From assembly GCA_963835775.1 (NCBI GenBank), contig CAWIHB010000020.1, positions 186,001 to 250,000 of the forward strand: DNA of 64,000 nucleotides, given 5' to 3'. Position numbers and translations under genes: made by a program. The notes below the pieces were generated by a model. The model was given only the letters and a program-made list of their open reading frames with translations. It was not told the DNA's origin and ran no database searches. This DNA comes from Palsa-504 sp963835775. GTDB taxonomy: Bacteria; Actinomycetota; Actinomycetes; Streptosporangiales; Streptosporangiaceae. Position 1 is the stretch's first letter. Each line of letters opens with the position of its first letter. Shown one piece after another: positions 34,079 through 42,308 of this stretch.

Positions 34079-34969
34079 CTAGTGCTGGGCGGCTCCCGCG
34101 CAGGCGATCATCACGCAGCCGATCGCGAGCCATTCCACCAGGCTCAGCTGCTGGCCGAGCAGCAGCAGCCCGATCAGCGCCGCCACCGCCGGCTCCAGGC
34201 TCATCCACACGCCGAACAGCCGCGTCGGCATCCGCCGCAGCGCCTCGAGTTCCAGCCGGTAGGGGATGACCGAGGACAGCAGGCCGATCGCGGCCCCGGT
34301 GGCCGCCACGGCGGGCCGGAACATCGCGCTGCCCCCGGCCAGGACGGCGGGCGGCGTGACCAGGACCGCCGCGACCACCATGGCGATGGCCAGGCCCGCC
34401 GAACCGGGGAAACGCCGCCCGGTGGCCGAGCTGAGCAGGATGTAGGCCGCCCAGCAGGCGGCCGCCACGACGGCGAAGATCACCCCGGTCAGGTCGAGGT
34501 GGCCGTGCCCGCCCTGGGTCAGCAGCGCTACCCCGGCGGCCGCCAGCACGACCCAGCCGATGTCCCGTAGGTGCCGTGATCCGGCCACCGCCACGGCCAG
34601 CGGGCCGAGGAACTCGATGGTGACCGCGACGCCCAGGGGAATGCGGGCGAAGGCCTGGTAGATGGAGAAGTTCATTACCCCGAGCGCGATGCCGAACGAT
34701 CCAGCAATCACGGCATCGGAGACTGCCCGCCGTTCCCTCAGATCGCGGACCGACCGGCTGAAGCCGCGGCCGGACAGCAGGACCATGGCCAGGGCCGAGG
34801 TCCACAGCCGCAGCCCGGTGACCGCCGCGGGCGGTATCTGGCCGAACAGCTTGTCCGCCAGGCCCGCCCCGAACTGCACGGAAACGATCCCGGTCAGGAT
34901 CATCGCGGCGGGCAGCGCTACCTGGCGCTTGGCCGCCTGGGACCGGGTGGGGATGTCTCTTATTCCCAC
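34079..34969 (-). CDS. EamA family (RhtA-like) inner-membrane exporter
   Basis: A 296-aa protein with ten membrane helices in two EamA repeats, for example IVSVQFGAGLADKLFGQIPP after helix 1, and VIPYRLELEALRRMPTRLFG with VWMSLEPAVAALIGLLLLGQ near the end. That SxxPYxLExxALRRxP pattern is typical of RhtA-like threonine/homoserine exporters; the substrate here is unproven. GTG at 34969 overlaps the end of the upstream ABC permease gene by 10 bp, so it belongs to that operon. Confidence 0.85.
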   Translation of the reverse strand: MGIRDIPTRSQAAKRQVALPAAMILTGIVSVQFGAGLADKLFGQIPPAAVTGLRLWTSALAMVLLSGRGFSRSVRDLRERRAVSDAVIAGSFGIALGVMNFSIYQAFARIPLGVAVTIEFLGPLAVAVAGSRHLRDIGWVVLAAAGVALLTQGGHGHLDLTGVIFAVVAAACWAAYILLSSATGRRFPGSAGLAIAMVVAAVLVTPPAVLAGGSAMFRPAVAATGAAIGLLSSVIPYRLELEALRRMPTRLFGVWMSLEPAVAALIGLLLLGQQLSLVEWLAIGCVMIACAGAAQH

Positions 34970-35754
34970 CGGAACCAGCGCGCGGCACAGGCGATCGTCA
35001 CCGCGGCCCAGACCGCCAGGGTGACCGTGTTCCCGACCGGGAAGGCCGTGCCGTGCTGCAGGACGTTGCGCAGGCCGGTGGACAGCGCGCCGGTCGGCAG
35101 CAGCTCGAGGACGGGCCGTGCGCCGGCCGGGAACTTGGTCAGCGGGAACACCACGCCGCCCACGCCGAGCAGCAGGATGTAGACGAGGTTGGCCGCGGCC
35201 AGCGTGGCCTCGGCGCGCAGCGTGCCCGCCATCAGCAGGGCCAGGCCGCTGAAGGCGGCCGTGCCCAGCAGGATCAGCAGCGGGGCGGACACGATCGCGG
35301 CCGGGCTGGCGTCAGGCCGCCAGCCGATCGCGGCGGCCACCGCGAGGATCAGGGCGCCCTGCAGCAGCTCCACGCCGATGACGGTGGCCGTCTTGGCCGC
35401 GATCAGCCCGGGGCGGGACAACGGCGTGGCCCCCAGGCGCTTGAGCACGCCATAGCGCCGCTCGAACCCGGTGGCGATGGCCTGGCTGGTGAACGCGGTC
35501 GACATGACGGCCAGGGCGATGATGCCGGGCGTGAGGAAGTCGACCCGGCTCAGTCCCGCCCCGAAGCTGACCAGCGGCTCGAGGCTGAACGCGGTCAGCA
35601 GCAGCAGCGGGATGATCAGCGTCAGCAGCAGCTGCTCGCCGTTGCGCAGCAGGGTCCTGGTCTCCAGGCCGGCCTGCGCGGCGACCATCCGGCCCAGCGG
35701 TGCCGCCCCGGGCGCGGGCGAGAACAGCGGCGCGCTGCCCGCCGGGGCGCTCAC
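34960..35754 (-). CDS. ABC-2 type permease
   Basis: A 264-aa permease with six hydrophobic segments: LLLTLIIPLLLLTAFSLEPL near residue 42, the STAFTSQAIATGFERRYGVL loop near residue 88 with the following KRLGATPLSR motif, and VYILLLGVGGVVFPLTKFP near residue 196. It pairs with the ATPase encoded upstream, whose stop overlaps its GTG start at 35754 (GTGA). The ATPase-permease pair resembles daunorubicin-type exporters. The exported compound is unknown. Confidence 0.88.
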   Translation of the reverse strand: MSAPAGSAPLFSPAPGAAPLGRMVAAQAGLETRTLLRNGEQLLLTLIIPLLLLTAFSLEPLVSFGAGLSRVDFLTPGIIALAVMSTAFTSQAIATGFERRYGVLKRLGATPLSRPGLIAAKTATVIGVELLQGALILAVAAAIGWRPDASPAAIVSAPLLILLGTAAFSGLALLMAGTLRAEATLAAANLVYILLLGVGGVVFPLTKFPAGARPVLELLPTGALSTGLRNVLQHGTAFPVGNTVTLAVWAAVTIACAARWFRWE

Positions 35755-36701
35755 GGACGGAGTTCCTTCCCGGTCAGCTCGAGGAACACGTCCTCCAGGG
35801 TGCGGCTCTCGATACGCAGGCTGTTGGCCAGCACGCCCCGCTCGGCGCACCACGCGGTCACCGCGGCCAGCAGCAGCGGGTCCACCGCCCCGTGTACCTC
35901 GAGCACGTAGTGGCCGGCCGGGGATTCCTTGACCGCGCTTGACGTCGGCAGCACCGTGAGCAGGTTGTCGAGGTCCAGCCCGGCCTCGGCGCGGAACCTG
36001 AGCTGGCCGACCGTGCCGGTGAGCTGCTCAGGCGTGCCCGCGGCCACCAGCTGGCCGTGATCGATGATGGTGACGTGATCGCAGAGCCGTTCGGCCTCCT
36101 CCATGAAGTGCGTGGTCAGGATGACACTCACCCCGGCCGCGCGCAGCTGGCCGATCAGGTCCCAGGTGGCGTGCCTGGCCTGCGGGTCCAGGCCGGCCGT
36201 GGGCTCGTCGAGGAAGACCAGGTCCGGGCGGCCGACGACGGCCGCGGCCAGGGACAGCCGCTGCTGCTGGCCGCCGGAGAGCCGCTTGTACGGGGTGCGG
36301 GCCACCGGGGTCAGGCCGACCAGGTCGAGCAGCACGGGCACCTCGATCGGGCTGGTGTGGAACCGGCTCAGCAGCGCGAGGTAATCGGTTGCGGGCACTG
36401 ACGGCGGGATCCCGCCGGCCTGGAGCATCACGCCCACCCGGGGTCGTAGCGCCCGGGCGTCCCGGACCGGATCGAGCCCGAGCACGCGCACCGTGCCCTG
36501 GTCGGGTCGCCGGTAACCCTCGCAGATCTCGATGGTGGTGGTCTTGCCCGCGCCGTTGGGCCCGAGGATGGCGGTTACCGCGCCGCGCGGCGCGGTCAGC
36601 GATAGCCCGTCGACCGCGGCGATCTGGCCGTAACGCTTGACCAGCCCGCCGATCTCAACGGCAGGCGCCGCCGGGTCCGCAGGGGCGGTGCCGGTGCTCA
36701 C
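35751..36701 (-). CDS. ABC-2 type exporter, ATP-binding subunit
   Basis: A 316-aa DrrA-like ATPase: Walker A LGPNGAGKTTTIEICEGYRR, signature RLSGGQQQRLSLA, Walker B LVFLDEPTAGLD, H-loop LTTHFMEEAERL. The C-terminal domain of about 90 residues is the extension usual for this class. GTG at 36701 starts VSTGTAPADPAAPAVEIGGL; the longer open frame upstream overlaps the divergent permease gene and is not used. It forms an operon with the permease (4-bp overlap) and the EamA gene. Confidence 0.9.
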   Translation of the reverse strand: MSTGTAPADPAAPAVEIGGLVKRYGQIAAVDGLSLTAPRGAVTAILGPNGAGKTTTIEICEGYRRPDQGTVRVLGLDPVRDARALRPRVGVMLQAGGIPPSVPATDYLALLSRFHTSPIEVPVLLDLVGLTPVARTPYKRLSGGQQQRLSLAAAVVGRPDLVFLDEPTAGLDPQARHATWDLIGQLRAAGVSVILTTHFMEEAERLCDHVTIIDHGQLVAAGTPEQLTGTVGQLRFRAEAGLDLDNLLTVLPTSSAVKESPAGHYVLEVHGAVDPLLLAAVTAWCAERGVLANSLRIESRTLEDVFLELTGKELRP

Positions 36702-36765
36702 GCACGCGAGTCTACGGGGGCATCCTGGTGACATCGCGGGCACGGGCCCTGGGAGGCTTGAGGGG

Positions 36766-37926
36766 ATGAACCTCATCCGCGCCGTCGGGCACGCGCTGTC
36801 GATCACCGCGTCCATGACCTGGGCGATCCTCTGGGCGCTGATCCTCGGGTTCGCGCTGTCCGCGGTGATCCAGGCCCTGGTGCCGAAGGCCACGATCGTG
36901 CGGCTGCTCGGCGACGACCGGCCGCGCACGCTGGCGCGCGCGGCGGCCTTCGGGGCCGCGTCGTCGTCCTGCTCTTACGCCGCGGTGGCCCTGGCGCGGT
37001 CGCTGCTGCGGAAGGGAGCCAGCTTCACCGCCGCGATGGCGTTCCAGATCGCCTCGACCAACCTGGTCATCGAGCTCGGGGTGATCCTGGCCCTGCTCAT
37101 GGGCTGGCAGTTCACCGTGGCCGAGTTCACCGGCGGACCGGTGATGATCGTCCTGCTCGCCGTGCTGTTCCGGCTGCTGCTGCGGGAACGGCTGGTGGTG
37201 CAGGCGCGGGCCCAGGCCGACCGGGGAATAGCAGGCTCGATGGAGGGTCACGCCGCGATGGACATGTCCGTGTCGCGGCCCGGGTCGCTGGCCGGCCGCC
37301 TGCTCTCCCGCGACGGCTACACCGCCGTCGCGCACGTCTTCGTGATGGAATGGGCCGCCATCATCAGGGACCTGATCATCGGCCTCATCGCGGCCGGGGC
37401 GATTGCCGCCTGGGTTCCCGACCGCTTCTGGCAGGCCTTCTTCTTCACCGGCCACCCGCTCGCGGCGAAGGTGTGGGGCCCGCTCGTCGGGCCGCTCGTG
37501 GCCGTGATCTCCTTCGTGTGCTCGATCGGGAACGTCCCGCTGGCCGTCGTGCTGTGGAAGGGCGGCATCAGCTTCGGCGGCGTGATCTCCTTCATCTTCG
37601 CCGACCTCATCATCGCCCCGATCCTGAACATCTACCGGAAGTACTACGGAGCCCGGATGGCCCTGTTCCTGCTGGCGACCTTCTACACCACGATGGTCGC
37701 GGCCGGCTACGCGGTCGAGTTGGTCTTCGGCGGCCTCGGCCTGATCCCCGACCCGGCCCGGGCCAGGATCCCAGACCAGGGCGTGTCCTGGGACTACACG
37801 ACCTGGCTGAATATCATCTTCCTCATCCTCGCTGCCGCCCTGGTCGTGCGATTCGCCCGCACCGGCGGGGTCGCTATGCTGCGGATGATGGGCGGCGCGC
37901 CCGACAGCCACGACCACATGGACTAA
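36766..37926 (+). CDS. Permease, COG0701 / ArsP_1-UPF0718 type
   Basis: A 386-aa membrane protein with about eight helices in two inverted halves. The two signature cysteine motifs are AASSSCSYAAVALARSLLRK near residue 65 and SFVCSIGNVPLAVVLWKGG near residue 250, with the matching SFTAAMAFQIASTNLV and SFGGVISFIFADLIIAP stretches. The family includes trivalent organoarsenical exporter ArsP and many uncharacterised permeases, some with metal roles. A central loop has a methionine/histidine patch (MEGHAAMDM), which could bind metal. No ars genes are adjacent. ATG 36766 has GAGGGG upstream. Confidence 0.85.
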   Translation: MNLIRAVGHALSITASMTWAILWALILGFALSAVIQALVPKATIVRLLGDDRPRTLARAAAFGAASSSCSYAAVALARSLLRKGASFTAAMAFQIASTNLVIELGVILALLMGWQFTVAEFTGGPVMIVLLAVLFRLLLRERLVVQARAQADRGIAGSMEGHAAMDMSVSRPGSLAGRLLSRDGYTAVAHVFVMEWAAIIRDLIIGLIAAGAIAAWVPDRFWQAFFFTGHPLAAKVWGPLVGPLVAVISFVCSIGNVPLAVVLWKGGISFGGVISFIFADLIIAPILNIYRKYYGARMALFLLATFYTTMVAAGYAVELVFGGLGLIPDPARARIPDQGVSWDYTTWLNIIFLILAAALVVRFARTGGVAMLRMMGGAPDSHDHMD

Positions 37927-37939
37927 GGAGGACGGCCGG

Positions 37940-38290
37940 ATGGACACCGACCGGGCCCGCACGTTGCTCATCGCCGAACGCGACGAGGTGCTCAGCCTGC
38001 TCAAGGGCTCCGAGTCCGCGGGCCGCGACGACCGCGAGGCCGAGGTGGCGAGCGAAGCGGAGGACAACGCCGACGCCGCGCTGGCGCTCACCGAAGAAGG
38101 CCAGGATGACGCCATCGCGGAGAGCCTGCGCGACCGGCTCGAGGCCATCGAGCGGGCGCTGCACCGGCTCGATGACGGCAGCTACGGCCGGTCCGTCCGC
38201 AGCGGCGAGCCGATCCCCGACGAGCGCCTGGAAGCCGACCCCGCCGCGGAACTCACCGTGGCAGAAGCCAGGGAAGCCGAACGCGGGTAG
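37940..38290 (+). CDS. DksA/TraR-like protein lacking all zinc-finger cysteines
   Basis: A 116-aa protein with the DksA-like layout: an N-terminal coiled-coil pair (residues about 1-80, ending LRDRLEAIERALHRLDDGSY) then the zinc-finger region. There the canonical YGxCxxCG is YGRSVRSGEPIPDERLEADP, and the second cysteine pair is also absent (PAAELTVAEAREAE). There are no cysteines at all, so zinc cannot be bound in the usual way, although the GEPIxxERLxAxP core is kept. AAGGAGG precedes the ATG. It is 13 bp after the permease gene. Likely an RNA-polymerase secondary-channel type protein or a degenerate relative. Confidence 0.82.
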   Translation: MDTDRARTLLIAERDEVLSLLKGSESAGRDDREAEVASEAEDNADAALALTEEGQDDAIAESLRDRLEAIERALHRLDDGSYGRSVRSGEPIPDERLEADPAAELTVAEAREAERG

Positions 38291-38295
38291 TTTCA

Positions 38296-39606
38296 CTACC
38301 CGTCTCGCGGGGGCGCCGGGGGCGGCGGGGGCGGGGGAGCGCCGCCACGGCTGGCGGGGGGCCAGTCGGGGCCGGCCGGCCAGGTCGCCACGCGCACCGG
38401 GGAGTCGGAGTGCGGGTTGCGGCCGTGGGCCACGAACCGCTCCATCCGGGTCGCGCCGTCCAGCTCGACCCGGGCCGAGACCAGCTCCGCCTGGTCCGGC
38501 CCGATCTCCACCCAGCAGATCTGCTGGTTGCGCACGTAGGCCGGGGGCAGGCCGAACTTCCCGCCGATCCCCTCCACCACCGACGTGCACGACCCCGAGT
38601 TGGCGTAGAACCCGGCCCCGGTGGCGGCCAGCTCCGGATGGTGCGTGTGCCCGGAGACGAAGCCGTAATACCCGTCGGCGATCAGGTCGGCGGCCCGCTG
38701 GCGGGCGGCGGTGTTCTGCCCGTAGCCCCGCTTGTCCAGGGCCAGCGCGCTGATCGAGACCCAGGCCCGCCGGGCCAGGATGCCGACCAGGGCGGCGATG
38801 ACGATCAGGTCGGCCGCCGCGCCGTAGCCGAGCATCACGGCCCGGTGGACCCAGACGTCGGTGTCCGGGTAGCGGGACCTGAACGCGGTGAACTCGGGAA
38901 TCCGGACCAGGATCAGGATGATCAGCGGCAGCGCGATCAGCCACCACAGATGGCGGCCCAGCTTGCGGTAGACGAGCCGGGAGCCGATGAAGGACGGGAA
39001 GTCGGTGGGGTCCGCCATCTCGTGCGCGCCGTCGACCCAGCCGCGGCCGAGGAACTCGATCCGCGGGATGACCTCCCTGACGATGTGGTGGCCCATCGGG
39101 GTGTCCAGCGGGTTGCGGGCGTCGCAGAAGCAGTTGTACGGGTCAAGCTGGTGGCCGTGCTCCACCCGGACCTTCCGGCCGTCGGCCAGGATCAGGTCCG
39201 CGGCCAGGCACAGCGTGGCGCCGGTCATCTCCCGGACCGCGTCTGCGGCCTTGACGTCCCAGGCCAGGTCGCTGTCGTGGTTGCCGATCGCGTAGATGAC
39301 CTGCCCGCCGCGGGCGGTCACGTCGAGCAGCGCCGCGCACAGGTCCTCGTGCGGGCGCAGGATGTCGGTGGCCGTCGACCCCGGCGAGCCGAGCAGCTCG
39401 ACCACGTCCCCGGCCAGGACGACCGTCAGCGCCCCGGTCTCGGCGCCCAGGTGCCGGGCCAGCGTCTCGCAGGAGCGCCCGGACACGTCGGTGCGGACCG
39501 GCGGCAGGTGCAGGTCGCTGATCGTTATGACCTTGCCGTCGGCGGGGATGGCCACCTCGAGCAGGTCGGCGAGCTCAGGGCGCGGCGCAGGCATGGCGGG
39601 ACGCAT
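38296..39606 (-). CDS. Membrane metallophosphoesterase
   Basis: A 436-aa calcineurin-like phosphoesterase. Metal-binding motifs appear in order: ITISDLHLPP (about residue 30), LAGDVVELLG, YAIGNHDSDLAW, RVEHGHQLDPYN and, after a membrane insert, GFVSGHTHHPEL. The insert holds two transmembrane helices (about residues 225-245 and 263-285). A Gly/Pro-rich tail ends the protein. It resembles UDP-2,3-diacylglucosamine-type and other membrane-linked phosphoesterases, but the substrate is unknown. ATG 39606 (MRPAMPAPRPEL) is used; ATG 39594 is an alternative. Confidence 0.82.
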   Translation of the reverse strand: MRPAMPAPRPELADLLEVAIPADGKVITISDLHLPPVRTDVSGRSCETLARHLGAETGALTVVLAGDVVELLGSPGSTATDILRPHEDLCAALLDVTARGGQVIYAIGNHDSDLAWDVKAADAVREMTGATLCLAADLILADGRKVRVEHGHQLDPYNCFCDARNPLDTPMGHHIVREVIPRIEFLGRGWVDGAHEMADPTDFPSFIGSRLVYRKLGRHLWWLIALPLIILILVRIPEFTAFRSRYPDTDVWVHRAVMLGYGAAADLIVIAALVGILARRAWVSISALALDKRGYGQNTAARQRAADLIADGYYGFVSGHTHHPELAATGAGFYANSGSCTSVVEGIGGKFGLPPAYVRNQQICWVEIGPDQAELVSARVELDGATRMERFVAHGRNPHSDSPVRVATWPAGPDWPPASRGGAPPPPPPPAPPRDG

Positions 39607-39826
39607 CTTTCTGGGTTGACCCAAAGGCTTGTTCCTAGCAATGATGCCGCAGGAGCGCGCATGCCATCGGAGCGGCGTGCGGCGGCACCGCAATTCACGG
39701 CACCGAAAGGTAAGACGCGCGAGGCGGCCCGGCGGTTCTGCGCCGGGGTCAGGCGAAAACGAGAGCCAGGTCCGTTCGGCAAAAATGAATTCAGCAGCGG
39801 CGGCCAGCCGGATACGGTCCCTAGCT

Positions 39827-42283
39827 ATGGAATCGGGCGAGTACGAGCACCTGGCCGTGGAAGCCGCGGCCCGGGCGCTGTGGGAGGCCAACGACGTCTA
39901 CCGGTACGACCGCGGCGGGGCCGGCCCGGTATTCAGCGTGGACACGCCGCCACCGTACGTATCCGCGGCGCACCTGCACGTGGGCCACGCCATGAGCTAC
40001 TCCCAGCCCGACTTCATCGTGCGCTACCGGCGGATGCGCGGCGAGCGGGTGTTCTACCCGATCGGGTTCGACGACAACGGCCTGCCCACCGAGCGGTATG
40101 TGGAGCAGGCCTACGGCGTGCGGGCCGTGGACATGCCCAGGGCCGACTTCGTGGCGCTGTGCCTGGCCGAGACCCGGCGCACGGCCGGGCGGTACGAGGA
40201 CCTGTGGCGCCGCCTGGGCCTGTCGGTGGACTGGTCACTGCGCTACTCCACCATCGACGCCCGCTGCCAGCGGACCGCCCAGGCCGCCTTCGTCGCCCTC
40301 TACCAGGCGGGTCACCTGCGGCGGGCCCAGGACCCGATCCTGTGGTGCCCCGAGGACCGCACCTCGCTGGCCCAGGCCGACGTGGAGGACCTGGAGCGGA
40401 CCAGCAGGCTGCACACGATCAGGTCCGGCGGCGAGCGGGACCTCGAGATCGCCACCACCCGGCCCGAGCTGCTGCCGGCCTGCGTGGCGCTGTACCACCA
40501 TCCGGGCGACCCGCGCTACGCCGGGCTGGAACGGGCGGTGGTGCCGCTGTTCGGCTACGAGGTGCCGGTCCTGGCCGACCAGGACGTGGACCCGGAGTAC
40601 GGGACCGGGCTGATGATGGTGTGCACGTTCGGTGACAACGAGGACGTGCTCCGCTGGCGCCGCGACCATCTGGAGCTGCGCCTAGTGCTGGGGCCGGACG
40701 GGCGGCTGGGCCCGCTGGCGGGCCGGTTCGCCGGGCTGCAGGTGACCCAGGCGCGTTCGGCCGTGGTGAAGGCGCTGGACGAGGCGGGGCTGCTGGTCTC
40801 CAGCGTGCCGGTCCGGCAGGTGGTGGGGGTGCACGAGCGGTGCCAGACCCCGGTCGAGTTCCAGATCAGGCCGCAGTGGTTCGTGGCGGTGCGGGAGCAC
40901 GCCGACCGGTTCCTGGCCCGGGCGGCGGAGCTGGAGTGGATCCCCGCGTTCATGCGGCGGCGGCTTGAGGACTGGATCGACGGGCTCAAATGGGACTGGA
41001 ACATCAGCAGGCAGCGCCGGTACGGGGTGCCGTTCCCGGTGTGGTTCTGCGCCGCCTGCTCGGCCCCGGTGCTGGCCCGGCCCGGCGACCTGCCGGTCGA
41101 CCCGCTGACCGACCAGCCGCCGGTGACGGCCTGCCCGTCGTGCGGCGCCGCCGAGCTGGTCCCCGACCAGGACGTGATGGACACCTGGATGACCTCGTCG
41201 CTGACGCCGCAGATCAACGACGGCTGGGCACTGGAAGGTACCGATCCCGCGCTGGCGCCGATGTCCATGCGGGTGCAGGCGTTCGAGATCATCAGGACCT
41301 GGCTGTTCTACTCGGTGGTGCAGTCCGAGCTGCTGTTCGGCCGGCTGCCGTGGCGCACCGCGCTGATCTCCGGCTGGGGCCTGAACGAGCAGGGCAAGAA
41401 GCTGTCCAAGCGGGACCTGGGCCGGTCGGCCGGCCCGGACGGCTACAACCGCTACGTGCCCGACGACGTGATGGCCAAATACGGCGCGGACGCGCTGCGG
41501 CTGTGGGCCACCAAGGGCCGCATCGGCACCGACCTGCGGTACAACGAGAAGGACGTGCGGACCGGCCGGAAGTTCACGGTCAAGCTGTGGAACGTGGGCC
41601 GGTTCCTGACCCTGAACCTGGCCGGCTTCGACCCGGCCGGGCCCGGCCCGGCGCCTGCGGAGCGGAACATCGTGGACCGCTGGCTGCTCTCGCACCTGGC
41701 CGACGCGGTGGCCGAGGTCACCGGCGCGTTCGAGGCCCACGACTACATGCAGGCCCACCAGGCGGCGTCCCGGATGTTCTGGTCGATCTACTGCGACCGG
41801 TACATCGAGATGATCAAGGACCGGACGGATGAGGCCAGTGCGCGGTGGACGCTGTGGGAGTCCTACCGGGTGCTGCTCGGGCTGTTCGCCCCGTTCGCGC
41901 CGTTCCTGACCGAGCACATGTACCAGCGGTTCTACCGCGCCCGCGAGGACGCGGTCTCGCTGCACCTGACCCGCTGGCCGGCCGCCGACCCGCGCTGGGC
42001 CGACCCGCGCTGGGCCGACCCGCGCTGGGCCGGCGACCGGAGCGCGGTGGACCAGCTGACGGTGATCCTGGACGCGACCCGGGTGCTGCGCAGCGGGCTG
42101 CGGCTGGGCAGCTCGGCCCGGCTCAGCCAGCTGACCGTACAGGCGCACGACGAGGCGGCAGGCGTGCTGCTCGACCAGATCGCCGAGCCGCTGCGGGTCG
42201 CGGCCCGGGCCGATGAGCTGGTCCGCGGCCCGGCCGGGCATCCCAGCGGGGTAGCAGGGATCACGGTCGGCATCAACCCGTAA
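39827..42283 (+). CDS. valS: Valine--tRNA ligase, archaeal-type, with non-canonical KLSKR motif
   Basis: An 818-aa class I synthetase that would charge tRNA-Val. HIGH appears as HVGH (AAHLHVGHAMSYSQPDFIVR). KMSKS appears as KKLSKRDLG, with Arg for the final Ser. The CP1 editing domain has ATTRPELLPACVALYHHPGD and then GTGLMMVCTFGDNEDV. The latter, like HERCQTPVEFQIRPQWFVAV, is the archaeal pattern rather than the bacterial TPAHDxND form. A CxxC...CxxC zinc module lies between (FCAACSAP ... ACPSCGAAEL). The C-terminal coiled-coil of ordinary bacterial ValRS is missing. The ATG at 39827 lacks a good ribosome site; ATG 39785 is possible. A second, normal valS is expected elsewhere. Confidence 0.85.
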   Translation: MESGEYEHLAVEAAARALWEANDVYRYDRGGAGPVFSVDTPPPYVSAAHLHVGHAMSYSQPDFIVRYRRMRGERVFYPIGFDDNGLPTERYVEQAYGVRAVDMPRADFVALCLAETRRTAGRYEDLWRRLGLSVDWSLRYSTIDARCQRTAQAAFVALYQAGHLRRAQDPILWCPEDRTSLAQADVEDLERTSRLHTIRSGGERDLEIATTRPELLPACVALYHHPGDPRYAGLERAVVPLFGYEVPVLADQDVDPEYGTGLMMVCTFGDNEDVLRWRRDHLELRLVLGPDGRLGPLAGRFAGLQVTQARSAVVKALDEAGLLVSSVPVRQVVGVHERCQTPVEFQIRPQWFVAVREHADRFLARAAELEWIPAFMRRRLEDWIDGLKWDWNISRQRRYGVPFPVWFCAACSAPVLARPGDLPVDPLTDQPPVTACPSCGAAELVPDQDVMDTWMTSSLTPQINDGWALEGTDPALAPMSMRVQAFEIIRTWLFYSVVQSELLFGRLPWRTALISGWGLNEQGKKLSKRDLGRSAGPDGYNRYVPDDVMAKYGADALRLWATKGRIGTDLRYNEKDVRTGRKFTVKLWNVGRFLTLNLAGFDPAGPGPAPAERNIVDRWLLSHLADAVAEVTGAFEAHDYMQAHQAASRMFWSIYCDRYIEMIKDRTDEASARWTLWESYRVLLGLFAPFAPFLTEHMYQRFYRAREDAVSLHLTRWPAADPRWADPRWADPRWAGDRSAVDQLTVILDATRVLRSGLRLGSSARLSQLTVQAHDEAAGVLLDQIAEPLRVAARADELVRGPAGHPSGVAGITVGINP
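41987..42031 (+). repeat. 15-bp in-frame tandem repeat in valS
   Basis: Three exact copies of gacccgcgctgggcc encode DPRWA three times, in the linker just after the anticodon-binding domain. It resembles the 15-bp repeat in ddrA in size and frame preservation. Confidence 0.9.
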
Positions 42284-42308
42284 GCCGGACTGCGGGACAA
42301 TAGCCGGT

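Noticed and set aside
39607..39826. T-box riboswitch upstream of the valyl-tRNA synthetase gene
   Set aside because: No TGGNACCGCG-type antiterminator core or specifier loop was found; only a loosely similar ggcggcaccgc.
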